Below are positions 43,725 through 52,758 of a DNA stretch of 64,000 bases, piece by piece. This DNA comes from Pseudomonas veronii. GTDB taxonomy: Bacteria; Pseudomonadota; Gammaproteobacteria; Pseudomonadales; Pseudomonadaceae. The DNA lies in assembly GCF_001439695.1 (NCBI RefSeq), contig NZ_JYLL01000027.1, positions 1 through 64,000 of the forward strand, in the 5' to 3' direction. Each line of letters starts with the position of its first letter. The stretch's first letter is position 1. The position numbers were made by a program, and so were the translations under genes. Under the pieces are notes generated by a model, which was given only the letters and a program-made list of their open reading frames with translations, did not search any database and was not told where the DNA came from.

Positions 43725-45935
43725 ATGCCCGTTATCTGTCGTCCCTATGGTGAACGCGTGTTAACCCTCGCGATTCGGAGCGCCATGCTGAATGTCGTCT
43801 TGGTCGCATGCAGCGCCAATGCCTCGGCGGCTACGCCACAGCCCGCAGCGGGCGACGCGTCAACGCCTGACAGCGCGCAGAGCCTGATCCTCGACACCAC
43901 CACCATCGACGCCCGCGAGGCTGGCCCCACGGCATTGCCGCCGGTACTGGCCGGCGGGCAGGTCGCCCGTGGCGCGCGCCTGGGGATGATGGGCAACAAG
44001 GATGTGATGGACGCCCCGTTCAGTGTGACCAGCTACACCGCCAAAACCCTGGCCGACCTGCAGACAGTGACGGCGGCCGACGCCCTGGAGCGCGATCCTT
44101 CGGTGCGGTCCACGGGGCAGACGGGCGGTATCGTCGATTCGTTTTTCATCCGTGGGTTTGCCATCGGCGAAGGCAACCTTGGCGAGTTGGCCTATGACGG
44201 CGTGTACGGTGTGGCGCCGAACTACCGGACGTTCACCGACTACGCCGAACGCATCGAGGTGCTCAAGGGGCCCGGTGCGCTGATGTACGGTGTCTCGCCG
44301 AACAGTGGCGTTGGCGGCGTCATCAACATCGTGCCGAAGCGGGCGCTGGATGAAGACCTGACGCGCTTTACCGGCAGTTACGCATCGGACTCCCAAGTGG
44401 GCGGCCACTTGGACATCAGCCGGCGCTTTGGTGAAGAAAACCAGTTTGGCCTGCGCTTCAACGGCAGCCTCCAGGGCGGCGACACCGCCGTCGATAATCA
44501 GAAGCGCGAGGTGGATATCGGGGCCATTGCCTTGGATTATCGCGGCGAGCGGTTGCGCCTGAACCTTGACTACATCAGCCAGAAAGAAAACTTTGACGGC
44601 GCCTCGCGCCCCTTCACCGTCGCAACGGGCGTCGACGTGCCATCTGCCGCCAATGGCCGCACCAGCCTGCCGCAAAAATGGGGTTGGTCGGACACCAAGG
44701 AACAGTCGGCACTGCTCGGCGGCGAGTATGATTTGAGCGATGCGCTGACCGTGTTCGCCCATGCCGGCGGGGGCAAGTCGGATGTGAAGCGCCTGTCCGA
44801 CCAGGTGCCCAGGATCCTCAACGACGCCGGCGATACCAGCAATATCCCGGGTTATTACAAGTTCAACGTCGACCGTTCGACCGCCGATGTGGGCCTTCGC
44901 GGGCTGTTCGCCACCGGGCCGGTGACGCACATGACCACGCTGATGGCGACCCGTTACCGGGACGAACTGTCCCGAGGCATCACCAATGGTAAGGAGATCC
45001 GCTCCAACATCTATCACCCGGTGGATACGCCCAAGCAATACCTCGACGCCCCCAAGGTGCTGCGCATTTCGGAGACGGAACTGTCCGGTGTCGCACTGAC
45101 GGACACCCTGGGCATGCTGGACGACCGCCTCCAACTGACCCTCGGCCTGCGCCGGCAAGCGATCGAGTCGCGTAACTACAATGCCGCCGGGGCTGTCAGC
45201 TCCCGCAACAAAGACACTGCCACGACGCCGTTGCTGGGCGTCGTGGTCAAGCCCTGGGATGACGTGTCTTTGTATTACAACTATGTCGAAGGCTTGAGCA
45301 AGGGCGATACCGCCCCAGGCACCGCGAACAACGGCGGCCAGACATTCGCCCCTTATGTGTCCAAACAGCACGAGCTCGGCGTGAAGTATGAACACCACAC
45401 GTTCATCACGACCGTGGCGTTGTTCCAGATCGAAAAACCCAGCGGCGAGCTGGGTGCCAACAATGTGTATTCCGTGCAATCGGAGCAACGCAACCGTGGC
45501 GTGGAGGTGAGCCTGTACGGGGAAGTCGCGCCGGGCACGCGCTTGATGGGGGGCGTGACGTTCCTCGACGGCGAGTTGACGAAGTCCGCCACCGCGGCCA
45601 ACCGGGGCAACAAACCGGTCGGCGTACCCGACATCCAGGCCAACCTCTGGGCCGAATGGGATACCCCATGGCTGGAAGGCTTTACCTTGACCGGCGGCGC
45701 GATCTACACCGACAGCCAATACGTCAACCAGGCCAACACCCAGGAACTGGACGCCTGGACTCGCATCGATGCGGGCGCGCGTTATGCCACGAAGATAGAA
45801 GGGCGACCTACGACGTTCCGCGCCACCGTGCAGAACGTATTCGACCGTGAGTACTGGTCGGGCGTCGCCTCCTACGGCGCCTTTTCCCCGGGATCTCCGC
45901 GCACCTTGCAGTTGTCGGCCACGGTTGATTTCTGA
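43725..45935 (+). CDS. TonB-dependent siderophore receptor without STN domain
   Basis: This 736-residue protein has a signal peptide (to about NASAATPQ), a plug (DVMDAPFSVTSYTAKTLADLQ; VDSFFIRGFAIGEGN) and a barrel ending SPRTLQLSATVDF. From the plug on it is very similar to the receptor at 38248-40623, including long identical runs such as REYWSGVASYGAF near the end. It lacks the N-terminal signalling domain, so it can import but cannot trigger the FecR relay. It is divergent from the MFS gene, with a Fur-like site between them. The two receptors probably serve related chelates. Confidence 0.93.
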   Translation: MPVICRPYGERVLTLAIRSAMLNVVLVACSANASAATPQPAAGDASTPDSAQSLILDTTTIDAREAGPTALPPVLAGGQVARGARLGMMGNKDVMDAPFSVTSYTAKTLADLQTVTAADALERDPSVRSTGQTGGIVDSFFIRGFAIGEGNLGELAYDGVYGVAPNYRTFTDYAERIEVLKGPGALMYGVSPNSGVGGVINIVPKRALDEDLTRFTGSYASDSQVGGHLDISRRFGEENQFGLRFNGSLQGGDTAVDNQKREVDIGAIALDYRGERLRLNLDYISQKENFDGASRPFTVATGVDVPSAANGRTSLPQKWGWSDTKEQSALLGGEYDLSDALTVFAHAGGGKSDVKRLSDQVPRILNDAGDTSNIPGYYKFNVDRSTADVGLRGLFATGPVTHMTTLMATRYRDELSRGITNGKEIRSNIYHPVDTPKQYLDAPKVLRISETELSGVALTDTLGMLDDRLQLTLGLRRQAIESRNYNAAGAVSSRNKDTATTPLLGVVVKPWDDVSLYYNYVEGLSKGDTAPGTANNGGQTFAPYVSKQHELGVKYEHHTFITTVALFQIEKPSGELGANNVYSVQSEQRNRGVEVSLYGEVAPGTRLMGGVTFLDGELTKSATAANRGNKPVGVPDIQANLWAEWDTPWLEGFTLTGGAIYTDSQYVNQANTQELDAWTRIDAGARYATKIEGRPTTFRATVQNVFDREYWSGVASYGAFSPGSPRTLQLSATVDF

Positions 45936-46041
45936 GGTCGGTGTGGAGTGTGCTTTTCATGACGGCGAATGTGCCGCGCACCGCCGGCGACCGGCTCGAT
46001 GCAGCGATAGCGGAGTGAGTGTTATCGAGTAAAAAGTTTTA

Positions 46042-46070
46042 TTGACTAAAGATAAATATCGGGTAATGAT
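46042..46070 (+). promoter_or_regulatory. candidate sigma70 promoter
   Basis: TTGACT (46042-46047), a 17-bp spacer, and AATGAT (46065-46070) precede the hydrolase gene. The predicted start point near 46077 favours translation from the ATG at 46119. The call rests on consensus only. Confidence 0.35.
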
Positions 46071-46118
46071 TTCTGTGCATCTGCTCTCATGCAGAGTCAT
46101 CTCCAGGGTCATCTCCCG

Positions 46119-47381
46119 ATGAGTCATAAAAACCCGTCTTTTCTTGCGACGCTTTACGTCGAGGCCACTGAATCGTCGTCGGCCACTTGCGCGGCCCCTT
46201 TGCTGATGCATGGCTTTCCCGCCGAGCCGGAACACCGAGTCACGTGGCACAACTGGATGCGTCCGCCCTTCAGCCAGTGGGGGTTCCGCAACCTGGCGCG
46301 CTTGCGCCCCACTATTGACGTACCGGCGGGCCCAGGGCCGGTCGGTACGCTCAAGCAGGCTCCCAATGCGCTGGACCAGCTGTGTTTCGACAGTGAGTGT
46401 GGGCTGAGCATCAGCGTTATCGACCACCTCGAGGCCAGCCAGACCGACGCCTTTTTGGTGATGCAGGGCGACACGGTATTGTTCGAGCGCTACTTCAACG
46501 GTCAGCAGGCCTGCGACCGGCACATCATGTTTTCGGTGACCAAGTCGCTGATCGGCACCCTTGGTGAACAGCTGGTTTCCAGTGGCGTGCTCGAGCCCGG
46601 GTTACCCGTCGCGTACTACGTGCCCGAACTGGTGGGCAGCGCGTTTGGCGATGCGACGGTGCGCCAGTTGTTCGATATGGCGGTGGGCATCGACTACAGC
46701 GAGGTGTACGACGATCCCAACTCGGAGAGCTCGCAGTACGGTTACGCCTGCGGGTTTCAACCGGCACCGGCGCAATACGCTCAATTCGAGTCGTTGTACC
46801 AGTACCTGCCATCCCTCAAAAAGCGCGCCAGCCACGGTGGCTTTTTCCATTATGTGACCGCGACCACCGAAGCCTTGGCTTGGGTCATGGAGCGCGCCTC
46901 GGGCAAGGCCTGCAGTCAGTTGTTGGCAGAAATCTGGAGCCGGCTGGGCTGTGATCGCGACGGCTATTTCATGGCTGATCCCTGGGGACGTAACGTCGCC
47001 GGGGCGGGTTTCAGTGCGACGTTAAGAGACATGGCGCGCTTCGGTCGTCTGCTGGCCAACGATGGCTGTCACGAGGGGGTTGAGCTGCTGTCGCCCGAGA
47101 CCGTGGCACGTATCGCCGCCGGTGGGGATCCGGCGATCTACGCGCAAAATGCCGAGTTCTCCGGCTGGACACCGGGTGCGTCCTATCGAAGCCAGTGGTA
47201 CGTGTTCAACGATCACAGCCAGGCCCTGATGGCCGGTGGCATCCACGGCCAGTACCTGTTCATCGACAAGCCCTCCGGCGTCGTGATCGTCAAGCAATCG
47301 TCGCTGACCGATGCGGTCGGCCCGTTCGATGCCGATAGCGTGCGAATGCTGCGCGCTATCAGCGCTCACCTGAGTCACTGA
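46119..47381 (+). CDS. serine hydrolase, beta-lactamase/NylB-like family
   Basis: This protein is 420 residues from the ATG at 46119 (MSHKNPSFLATLYVEA); an ATG at 46089 would add ten. The S-x-x-K catalytic motif is in FSVTKSLIGTLGEQL (Ser139, Lys142), followed by PELVGSAFGDATVRQLFDM and FHYVTATTEALAWVMERASG with the likely catalytic Tyr. This is the class C beta-lactamase/6-aminohexanoate-dimer hydrolase fold, whose members hydrolyse amides or esters. No signal peptide is seen, so it should act in the cytoplasm. It heads a plus-strand group with an outer-membrane barrel and a polyamine-type binding protein. Confidence 0.85.
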   Translation: MSHKNPSFLATLYVEATESSSATCAAPLLMHGFPAEPEHRVTWHNWMRPPFSQWGFRNLARLRPTIDVPAGPGPVGTLKQAPNALDQLCFDSECGLSISVIDHLEASQTDAFLVMQGDTVLFERYFNGQQACDRHIMFSVTKSLIGTLGEQLVSSGVLEPGLPVAYYVPELVGSAFGDATVRQLFDMAVGIDYSEVYDDPNSESSQYGYACGFQPAPAQYAQFESLYQYLPSLKKRASHGGFFHYVTATTEALAWVMERASGKACSQLLAEIWSRLGCDRDGYFMADPWGRNVAGAGFSATLRDMARFGRLLANDGCHEGVELLSPETVARIAAGGDPAIYAQNAEFSGWTPGASYRSQWYVFNDHSQALMAGGIHGQYLFIDKPSGVVIVKQSSLTDAVGPFDADSVRMLRAISAHLSH

Positions 47382-47497
47382 CACACCCCGAAAAATAAGA
47401 GTCTTGCGTTCTATTCACCTGGCTTTGCCATGTGTTGGCGGCGCTTTGCGTCGCCATTGACTGCCCTGTAACAACAATAATCACACAGGAGCTTCTT

Positions 47498-48835
47498 ATG
47501 GTTTTCATCAAGCGTTTCTCTCGAGCGCTCATAGCGGTCGGCTTACCCTTGACCACCCACGTCGCGTTGGCGGGCTACACCTTTGAGGACGGCGATCTCA
47601 AGGGCGAAGTCAACCTCACCGCGGGGGGCGCGACGCTATCAACCCGCGGCGTCAACTTCGGCAGCGGCCGGGTCGATGCGCGCAACGGTAAAAATGGCGG
47701 CACCAAGATCGACTGGCAAGAGTTCTACGTAAAACCCGGGGTCAAACTCGAGTATGCGTTGCAACCCGATTTCAGCTTGCTGGCCGGCGGTTCCCTGGTC
47801 GCGGCAAGCACGTTCGGCGACGGCGACGCGGGCGGTTTTACCCGCAGTTCCGACGGCAAGGTTGCCGCTGAAGAACTGTACGGCGGGTTCCGCGCCGGTG
47901 AGTGGAAGTTAACGGCTGGCCGCCAGAACTACATGGTCGGTACGGGGTTCATCGTCATGGACGGCAACCTTGACCAGCTCAAGGACGGCGCCTACTGGCT
48001 GGGCCCTCGAACCGCCTTCAAGGATTCGGCGATCCTGGCCTGGGAACATGGCGCCTTGAAGTCTCAGGCATTCACCCTGCGCACCGACGATGACCTGGGT
48101 GATTTCCGCATGACCGGCGTCAACCTCGATTACAACCTCGACGACCAAGTGACCCTGGGCGCCATGGCCATGCGGGTCAACGCCCTGGGGCCCAAAGGCA
48201 GCACGCTGCCTCGTCGTCGCGACGGCATGCAGGTGTACAACCTGCGGGCGCTCAATGCCAAGGTGCCCGGCGTACCGGCGCTGACTCTGAATGCGGAGTA
48301 CGCGTTGGAGCGCGGTAGCGGCGAGGGGGTCGATTACGATGCCAACGCCTGGTACGGCCAGGCCGACTATGCCTTCAGCACGTTGCCGTTGACGCCCGTC
48401 ATCGGTTATCGCTACGCGAGCTTTTCCGGTGATGACAACCTCAGCGATAACCGCCAGAAAGCCTGGGACCCGTTGAGCAAGGGCTTCGTCGACTGGAGTA
48501 CGTGGCTCGTCGGCGACGTGGTCGGCAACTACCTGCTGTTCAACAGCAACGAAAATGTCCAACAGTTCTCGCTCAAGACCCACCTCAACGAGACCCTGAC
48601 CCTCGGCGCCATTCACTACCAGTTCTGGCTCGATGAGAAAAACTACATGGGCGCGGCGGTCCGCGATCGGCGCTTTGCCGATGAGAGCGTGATATTCCTC
48701 GACTGGACGCCCACGCCGTCGTTCTATACGTCGCTGTCCTATAACTGGGTCAAACCACTGGCCGCCGCCAAGCAGGTGTTCGGTGACGACCAGACCTTCA
48801 GTGCGTTGGAACTGTATTTCACCTATCGCTATTAA
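47498..48835 (+). CDS. outer-membrane beta-barrel porin-like protein
   Basis: This protein is 445 residues from the ATG at 47498 (MVFIKRFSRALIAVGLPL), with CAGGAG upstream. A signal peptide ends near HVALA-GYTF. The mature chain has alternating amphipathic strands, many aromatic girdle residues and a terminal LYFTYRY, as in outer-membrane porins. The segment KLTAGRQNYMVGTGFIVMDG resembles alginate-export/OprD-type channels. Specificity is unknown. It lies 116 bp after the hydrolase and 40 bp before the PotF-like gene, so co-expression is likely. Confidence 0.75.
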   Translation: MVFIKRFSRALIAVGLPLTTHVALAGYTFEDGDLKGEVNLTAGGATLSTRGVNFGSGRVDARNGKNGGTKIDWQEFYVKPGVKLEYALQPDFSLLAGGSLVAASTFGDGDAGGFTRSSDGKVAAEELYGGFRAGEWKLTAGRQNYMVGTGFIVMDGNLDQLKDGAYWLGPRTAFKDSAILAWEHGALKSQAFTLRTDDDLGDFRMTGVNLDYNLDDQVTLGAMAMRVNALGPKGSTLPRRRDGMQVYNLRALNAKVPGVPALTLNAEYALERGSGEGVDYDANAWYGQADYAFSTLPLTPVIGYRYASFSGDDNLSDNRQKAWDPLSKGFVDWSTWLVGDVVGNYLLFNSNENVQQFSLKTHLNETLTLGAIHYQFWLDEKNYMGAAVRDRRFADESVIFLDWTPTPSFYTSLSYNWVKPLAAAKQVFGDDQTFSALELYFTYRY

Positions 48836-48875
48836 GTGCCGCGAGCCTTTGCGGCCGCGCTGGAGTGTTTTTATC

Positions 48876-49979
48876 ATGAACAGTTTTTTGCGTAATACCG
48901 TGTTGGGCACTGTCGCTTCGTTGTTGATCAGCGGTTTTTGCCTGGCCGAAGAACGAACCGTAAGGATCTACAACTGGATCGAATACCTGCCGCCGGAAGT
49001 GCTCAAGAGCTTCCAGGAAGAGACCGGAATCCGCCCGATCTACGATGTATTCGACAGCGCCGAAACCATGGAGTCCAAGCTGCTGACGGGAAACTCCGGG
49101 TATGACGTGGTATTCCCGGGCACCGCCAACCTGGGGCATCTGATCACCGCCGGTGCCGTCCAACCGTTGGACCGCGCGCAGTTGCCGAACTGGCAGCACC
49201 TGGACCCCGCGTTCATGAAATCCCTGGAAGCGGTGGGGGACACCGGCAACCGCTACGCCGTACCTTACCTATGGGGCACCACATTGATCGGCTACAACGT
49301 CGACAAGGTGCGCAAAGCCCTGGGCGCCGACGTGCAGATGAACAGCTGGGACATCATCTTCAAGGAAGAAAACCTCGCCAAGCTCGCCAGTTGTGGCGTG
49401 GGTTTCCTCGACGCCGGCAACGAGATCCTGCCGATTGCCTTGCACTACAAGGGCCTCGACCCCAATAGCCAGAAGCGTGAGGACTATGCGCAAGCCCAGG
49501 CCGTGATGATGAAGATTCGCCCTTACGTCACTTACTTCAACTCCTCGCGCTACGGCATGGACCTGGCCAACGGTGATATCTGTGTGGGTGTGGGCTGGTC
49601 CGGCGGTGTCGCATTGGCTACGCGACTGGCAGATGCCGCCGGCAAGGGCGTCAAGGTCGAGATGGCACTGCCCAAGGAAGGCGCGCCGATGTGGGCGGAC
49701 GTGATGATGATCCCGGCCAATGCGCCCGATACTGCAGAGGCCCATGCGTTCATCAATTACATCCTGCGCCCGGACGTGATTGCGCGCATCAGCAACAAGA
49801 TCGGCTACCCCAACCCGAACAAGGACGCCACTGCGCTGGTGGACGCCAGCATCCGCAACGACCCCAACATGTATGTGCCGGAGGAAGCGCGCAAGACCCT
49901 GTTCGCCCTGGAGCCGATCCCGGCCGCCGTGGAGCGCATCCGTACCCGCACCTGGACCGCCATCAAGAGCAACCGCTGA
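48876..49979 (+). CDS. polyamine-type ABC substrate-binding protein (PotF/SpuD-like)
   Basis: This protein is 367 residues from the ATG at 48876 (MNSFLRNTVLGTVASLLISG), with a signal peptide ending near CLAEE. It has the classical PotD/PotF pattern: VRIYNWIEYLPPEVLKSFQEETGI, YDVFDSAETMESKLLTGNSGYDVV, YAVPYLWGTTLIGYN and ANAPDTAEAHAFINYILRPDV. Proteins of this group bind putrescine or spermidine in the periplasm. No permease or ATPase genes are present, so it must use a transporter encoded elsewhere or serve as a sensor. It ends in a convergent hairpin shared with the TetR gene. Confidence 0.9.
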   Translation: MNSFLRNTVLGTVASLLISGFCLAEERTVRIYNWIEYLPPEVLKSFQEETGIRPIYDVFDSAETMESKLLTGNSGYDVVFPGTANLGHLITAGAVQPLDRAQLPNWQHLDPAFMKSLEAVGDTGNRYAVPYLWGTTLIGYNVDKVRKALGADVQMNSWDIIFKEENLAKLASCGVGFLDAGNEILPIALHYKGLDPNSQKREDYAQAQAVMMKIRPYVTYFNSSRYGMDLANGDICVGVGWSGGVALATRLADAAGKGVKVEMALPKEGAPMWADVMMIPANAPDTAEAHAFINYILRPDVIARISNKIGYPNPNKDATALVDASIRNDPNMYVPEEARKTLFALEPIPAAVERIRTRTWTAIKSNR

Positions 49980-49986
49980 TCAGGAT

Positions 49987-50012
49987 GGCCTGACCCCGCA
50001 ATGGGTCAGGCC
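49987..50012. terminator. convergent hairpin
   Basis: A perfect 10-bp stem (GGCCTGACCC/GGGTCAGGCC) with a 6-base loop starts 8 bp after the PotF-like stop and overlaps the 3' end of the TetR gene. It could end transcripts from both sides, though T runs are missing. Confidence 0.5.
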
Positions 50013-50617
50013 TGCATGCCGTAAAACAGCAACTCGGTGATACGCCTGACCTGGGTAGAGTGCGCGTCGATATCCGGGTGTTCCTGGTTCACCAGTCGGA
50101 ACAGTTGCAGGTGCGAATAGTCGTTCAACAGGAACGCGGCCAATTCCACATCGAGCTGCGGGCGCAGCTTGCCGGCCCGTTGCAATTCCCGCAGCAATTC
50201 GCTGATTTCGGCCCTGAGCGCATCGTTCATGGCCCGATAGCCTGCCGGCAGTTCATTGTTGCCACCGAAGAGAATCAGCGGCAGCAGTTCACGCCACAGG
50301 CTGGGGTGCATGACTTCCAACGCATAGCCGGTAAGCAGGCGTTCCAGGTGGCAGAGCGCTTCGACCGGGTCGTCTATTTCGTGGATCCGGCTGCGGGTGT
50401 CGGTGATCGCGCGTTGATCGGCGTGGTGCAGGATTTCCAGGATGATTTCCTGCTTGTTGCCGAAGTACTTGAACACCGTCGGCGGCGACACCCCGGCCTG
50501 GCTGGCGATCTGTTCGATGGTGGTGTTCTGGAAACCCTGGCGCTCAAACAGTTCGATCGCGGCCTTGCTGATAGCTTGCCGGCGTTCGGCTTTCTGACGT
50601 TCACGCAGTCCGCTCAC
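50006..50617 (-). CDS. TetR-family transcriptional regulator
   Basis: This protein is 203 residues from a GTG start with AAGGA upstream. The helix-turn-helix reads KAAIELFERQGFQNTTIEQIASQAGVSPPTVFKYFGNKQEIILEIL (about 18-63). The C-terminal ligand-binding domain is all helical. It is convergent with the hydrolase/porin/binding-protein set and lies 98 bp downstream of the sigma54 activator on the same strand. Its target is unknown; either neighbour set is possible. Confidence 0.88.
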   Translation of the reverse strand: MSGLRERQKAERRQAISKAAIELFERQGFQNTTIEQIASQAGVSPPTVFKYFGNKQEIILEILHHADQRAITDTRSRIHEIDDPVEALCHLERLLTGYALEVMHPSLWRELLPLILFGGNNELPAGYRAMNDALRAEISELLRELQRAGKLRPQLDVELAAFLLNDYSHLQLFRLVNQEHPDIDAHSTQVRRITELLFYGMQA

Positions 50618-50715
50618 AGGAGATCCTTGTCACGAGTAAAAAGAGGGGCGCTTGTCGCCCCGGTATCCCTGCAAAATACTTAATTGGGTAAAGCTTTTAA
50701 AGCACTAATTGCCAT

Positions 50716-52488
50716 TCAAGGGGTTTGCCGCTGATGCTTCTTCAGTCGGTAGGCAAATTGAGCGCGGCTGAGCCCCACGAGCCTGGCGGCGGCGGCCAGG
50801 TTGCCGGCGTTTTGTTGCAGCGCTTCATTGATCAGGCGCGATTCAAGGCCGTCGATGGAAAACCCCTGGTCCAGCTGGCCAAGGGTGTCCAGCAGTGCAG
50901 GGCGGGGCGCTGTGGTGGTTAGCTGCGGCCCGCTATTTGACAGGCTGCCGTGGTCGTCCAGGCCATAGGGATCGGCGGGCATCGGCTCGTTGCGAAACAG
51001 GTGCACCAGGTCAATCGCTTGGCCTTCGTCACTGGCGATCAGGCCGCGTTCGATCAGGTTTTGCAGCTCGCGCACATTGCCCGCGAAGTCATAGCGCAGC
51101 AAAACCTTCAGGGCGCGCATGGTCAGGCCCGCCGGTGTTCGCGCGTATTCCTGGCAGAAGCGCGTGAGGAATGCGTTGATCAGCAGCGGGATGTCGTCCC
51201 TGCGTTCGCGTAGCGGTGGCAGGGCGATGGGGTAGACATTCAGCCGGTAGAACAGGTCTTCACGAAACGTACCGTCAGCCACGGCTTTACGCAGGTCGAT
51301 ATTGGTGGCGGCGACCACGCGCACGTCCACCTTGATACCGCGCACGCCGCCGACCCGTTCGACTTCCCGTTCCTGCAAGGCCCGCAGCAACTTGCTCTGC
51401 CCGCCCAGGCTGAGGCTGGTGATTTCATCCAGGAACAGCGTGCCGCCCTGGGCCCGTTCGAAACGTCCGGGGCGCGAGTGCGTCGCGCCGGTATAGGCAC
51501 CGCGTTCGACACCGAAGAGTTCGGCCTCGATCAGGTTATCCGGAATGGCGGCGCAATTGAGCGCCACGAACGGGCCGTCATGGCGGTGACTGAGCTGGTG
51601 CAACTGGCGCGCAAACATCTCCTTGCCCACTCCGGACTCACCGCTGATCAACACCGTTGCCGGGGTCAGCGCGACGCGTTGCAGGGCTTGTGTCGCGGCG
51701 TTGAACGCCGCGCTGGCGCCCACCAGCGTTTGCGGCGGGTTGGCCCTGGCGCTGCGGCTCACCGGGTGCTCGGGCGTGGGCGCGAGCGTGGTGCTGGTGA
51801 CGGCCTGGGACACATTCAGGTAGCGCAGGTCCTGCTCGACGTCACCCCATTGCTCGGCCGTCTTGCCGATCACCCGACAGCTGCGGTGGCCCATGCCACG
51901 GCATTCCACTTCGCGGAAAATCACCATTTGCCCGAACAGGCCACTGACGAAACCGATGGCATAGCCGGTTTCAGTCCAGCACACCGGGTCCTGGCCGATG
52001 CCGTAGGCGCGCACATGCTCATCGGCCTCGCAGGAGTGGTGCCAGAGGAACTCACCTTCATAGAACCCCGAATCGGCATCGAACTTGAAGTGCAGCGGCT
52101 CGACCTTGGTCATGCCCTCCAGGGTGTGCAGGTGTGTCCCGGCGCGAAACACCGCGGCGGCATCGGCCTGTGGCCAGCGCTCGCGTATCAACCGCGCATC
52201 CCGCGCGCCGGAGGCATAACCGGTGCGGGTGAACAGGCCGCGCGCCTGCTCCAGGCCCAGGCGTTCGATGACCTCCCCGCGCAGGGCGCCGAACGACGAA
52301 CTGTGCAGCAACAACATGCGTTGATCGTTGAGCCAGATACGCCCGTCTTCGGGAGAAAAAAACAGGCAGTCGGTCAGTTCCGCCGGCGTGGGCGAGCTGC
52401 CGGCACTGAGTTGGCGGCTGTCGCCGCGCGGATGGAAGGCCGCATTGGCCACCCGGTCGTCGGGCAGCGCACTGGGGGGATTAGTCAT
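50716..52488 (-). CDS. sigma54-dependent activator with XylR_N/V4R sensor domains
   Basis: This 590-residue protein has an N-terminal XylR_N domain (about 40-130, DGRIWLNDQRMLLLHSSSFGALR), a V4R domain (about 140-205, EGEFLWHHSCEADEH; RSCRVIG), an AAA+ domain with Walker A GESGVGKE, the sigma54-contact loop GAYTGA and Walker B GGTLFLDEI, and a Fis-type helix-turn-helix (NLAAAARLVGLSRAQFAYRLKK). This is the XylR/DmpR/PoxR architecture, in which an aromatic ligand binds the N-terminal half and relieves repression. The adjacent divergent operon has a matching -24/-12 promoter and upstream site, so coniferyl alcohol or a related phenylpropanoid is the likely inducer (inference). Confidence 0.93.
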   Translation of the reverse strand: MTNPPSALPDDRVANAAFHPRGDSRQLSAGSSPTPAELTDCLFFSPEDGRIWLNDQRMLLLHSSSFGALRGEVIERLGLEQARGLFTRTGYASGARDARLIRERWPQADAAAVFRAGTHLHTLEGMTKVEPLHFKFDADSGFYEGEFLWHHSCEADEHVRAYGIGQDPVCWTETGYAIGFVSGLFGQMVIFREVECRGMGHRSCRVIGKTAEQWGDVEQDLRYLNVSQAVTSTTLAPTPEHPVSRSARANPPQTLVGASAAFNAATQALQRVALTPATVLISGESGVGKEMFARQLHQLSHRHDGPFVALNCAAIPDNLIEAELFGVERGAYTGATHSRPGRFERAQGGTLFLDEITSLSLGGQSKLLRALQEREVERVGGVRGIKVDVRVVAATNIDLRKAVADGTFREDLFYRLNVYPIALPPLRERRDDIPLLINAFLTRFCQEYARTPAGLTMRALKVLLRYDFAGNVRELQNLIERGLIASDEGQAIDLVHLFRNEPMPADPYGLDDHGSLSNSGPQLTTTAPRPALLDTLGQLDQGFSIDGLESRLINEALQQNAGNLAAAARLVGLSRAQFAYRLKKHQRQTP

Positions 52489-52552
52489 TGTTATGCCCCT
52501 GCAAAGCGAGTGAACGATATGAGTAACTGCTCAGATAGTTATTAAACATAAC

Positions 52553-52568
52553 CTTATCAATTGAACAA
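52553..52568. promoter_or_regulatory. probable upstream activator sequence (XylR/DmpR-like)
   Basis: CTTATCAATTGAACAA matches the XylR/DmpR-type palindrome TTGATCAATTGATCAA at 13 of 16 positions. It lies about 110-125 bp upstream of the -24/-12 promoter and 65 bp upstream of the activator's own start, consistent with enhancer binding and possible autoregulation. Confidence 0.65.
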
Positions 52569-52678
52569 GTGGCAGGGCCCCGGTTCTTGCAGGCAACCGC
52601 TCGGTGGGGTGTGAGCGCGGCGCGGCGGGCCGCGACCCAGAGCCCTCGACGCGTTACGTCAGCAGCTTTGCGCGCAAG

Positions 52679-52694
52679 CGGCACAGCCTTTGCT
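52679..52694 (+). promoter_or_regulatory. sigma54 (-24/-12) promoter
   Basis: CGGCACAGCCTTTGCT fits the RpoN consensus TGGCAC-N5-TTGCW, with GG at 52680-52681 and GC at 52692-52693, exactly 10 bases apart. The start point would be near 52705, about 54 bp before the aldehyde dehydrogenase ATG. Confidence 0.8.
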
Positions 52695-52758
52695 CAAGGC
52701 TTGATGCGGCGTTTGCACCCTGTGCAGGCGATGACAATTACAAGAACTCGGAGTTGCC

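Noticed and set aside
43860..45719. 619-codon minus-strand open frame
   Set aside because: It is antisense to the second TonB receptor; no recognisable protein pattern.
52570..52590. Alternative sigma54 promoter at GGGCCCCGGTTCTTGC
   Set aside because: The GG-to-GC spacing is 11 or more instead of 10, and a perfectly spaced element exists at 52679-52694.
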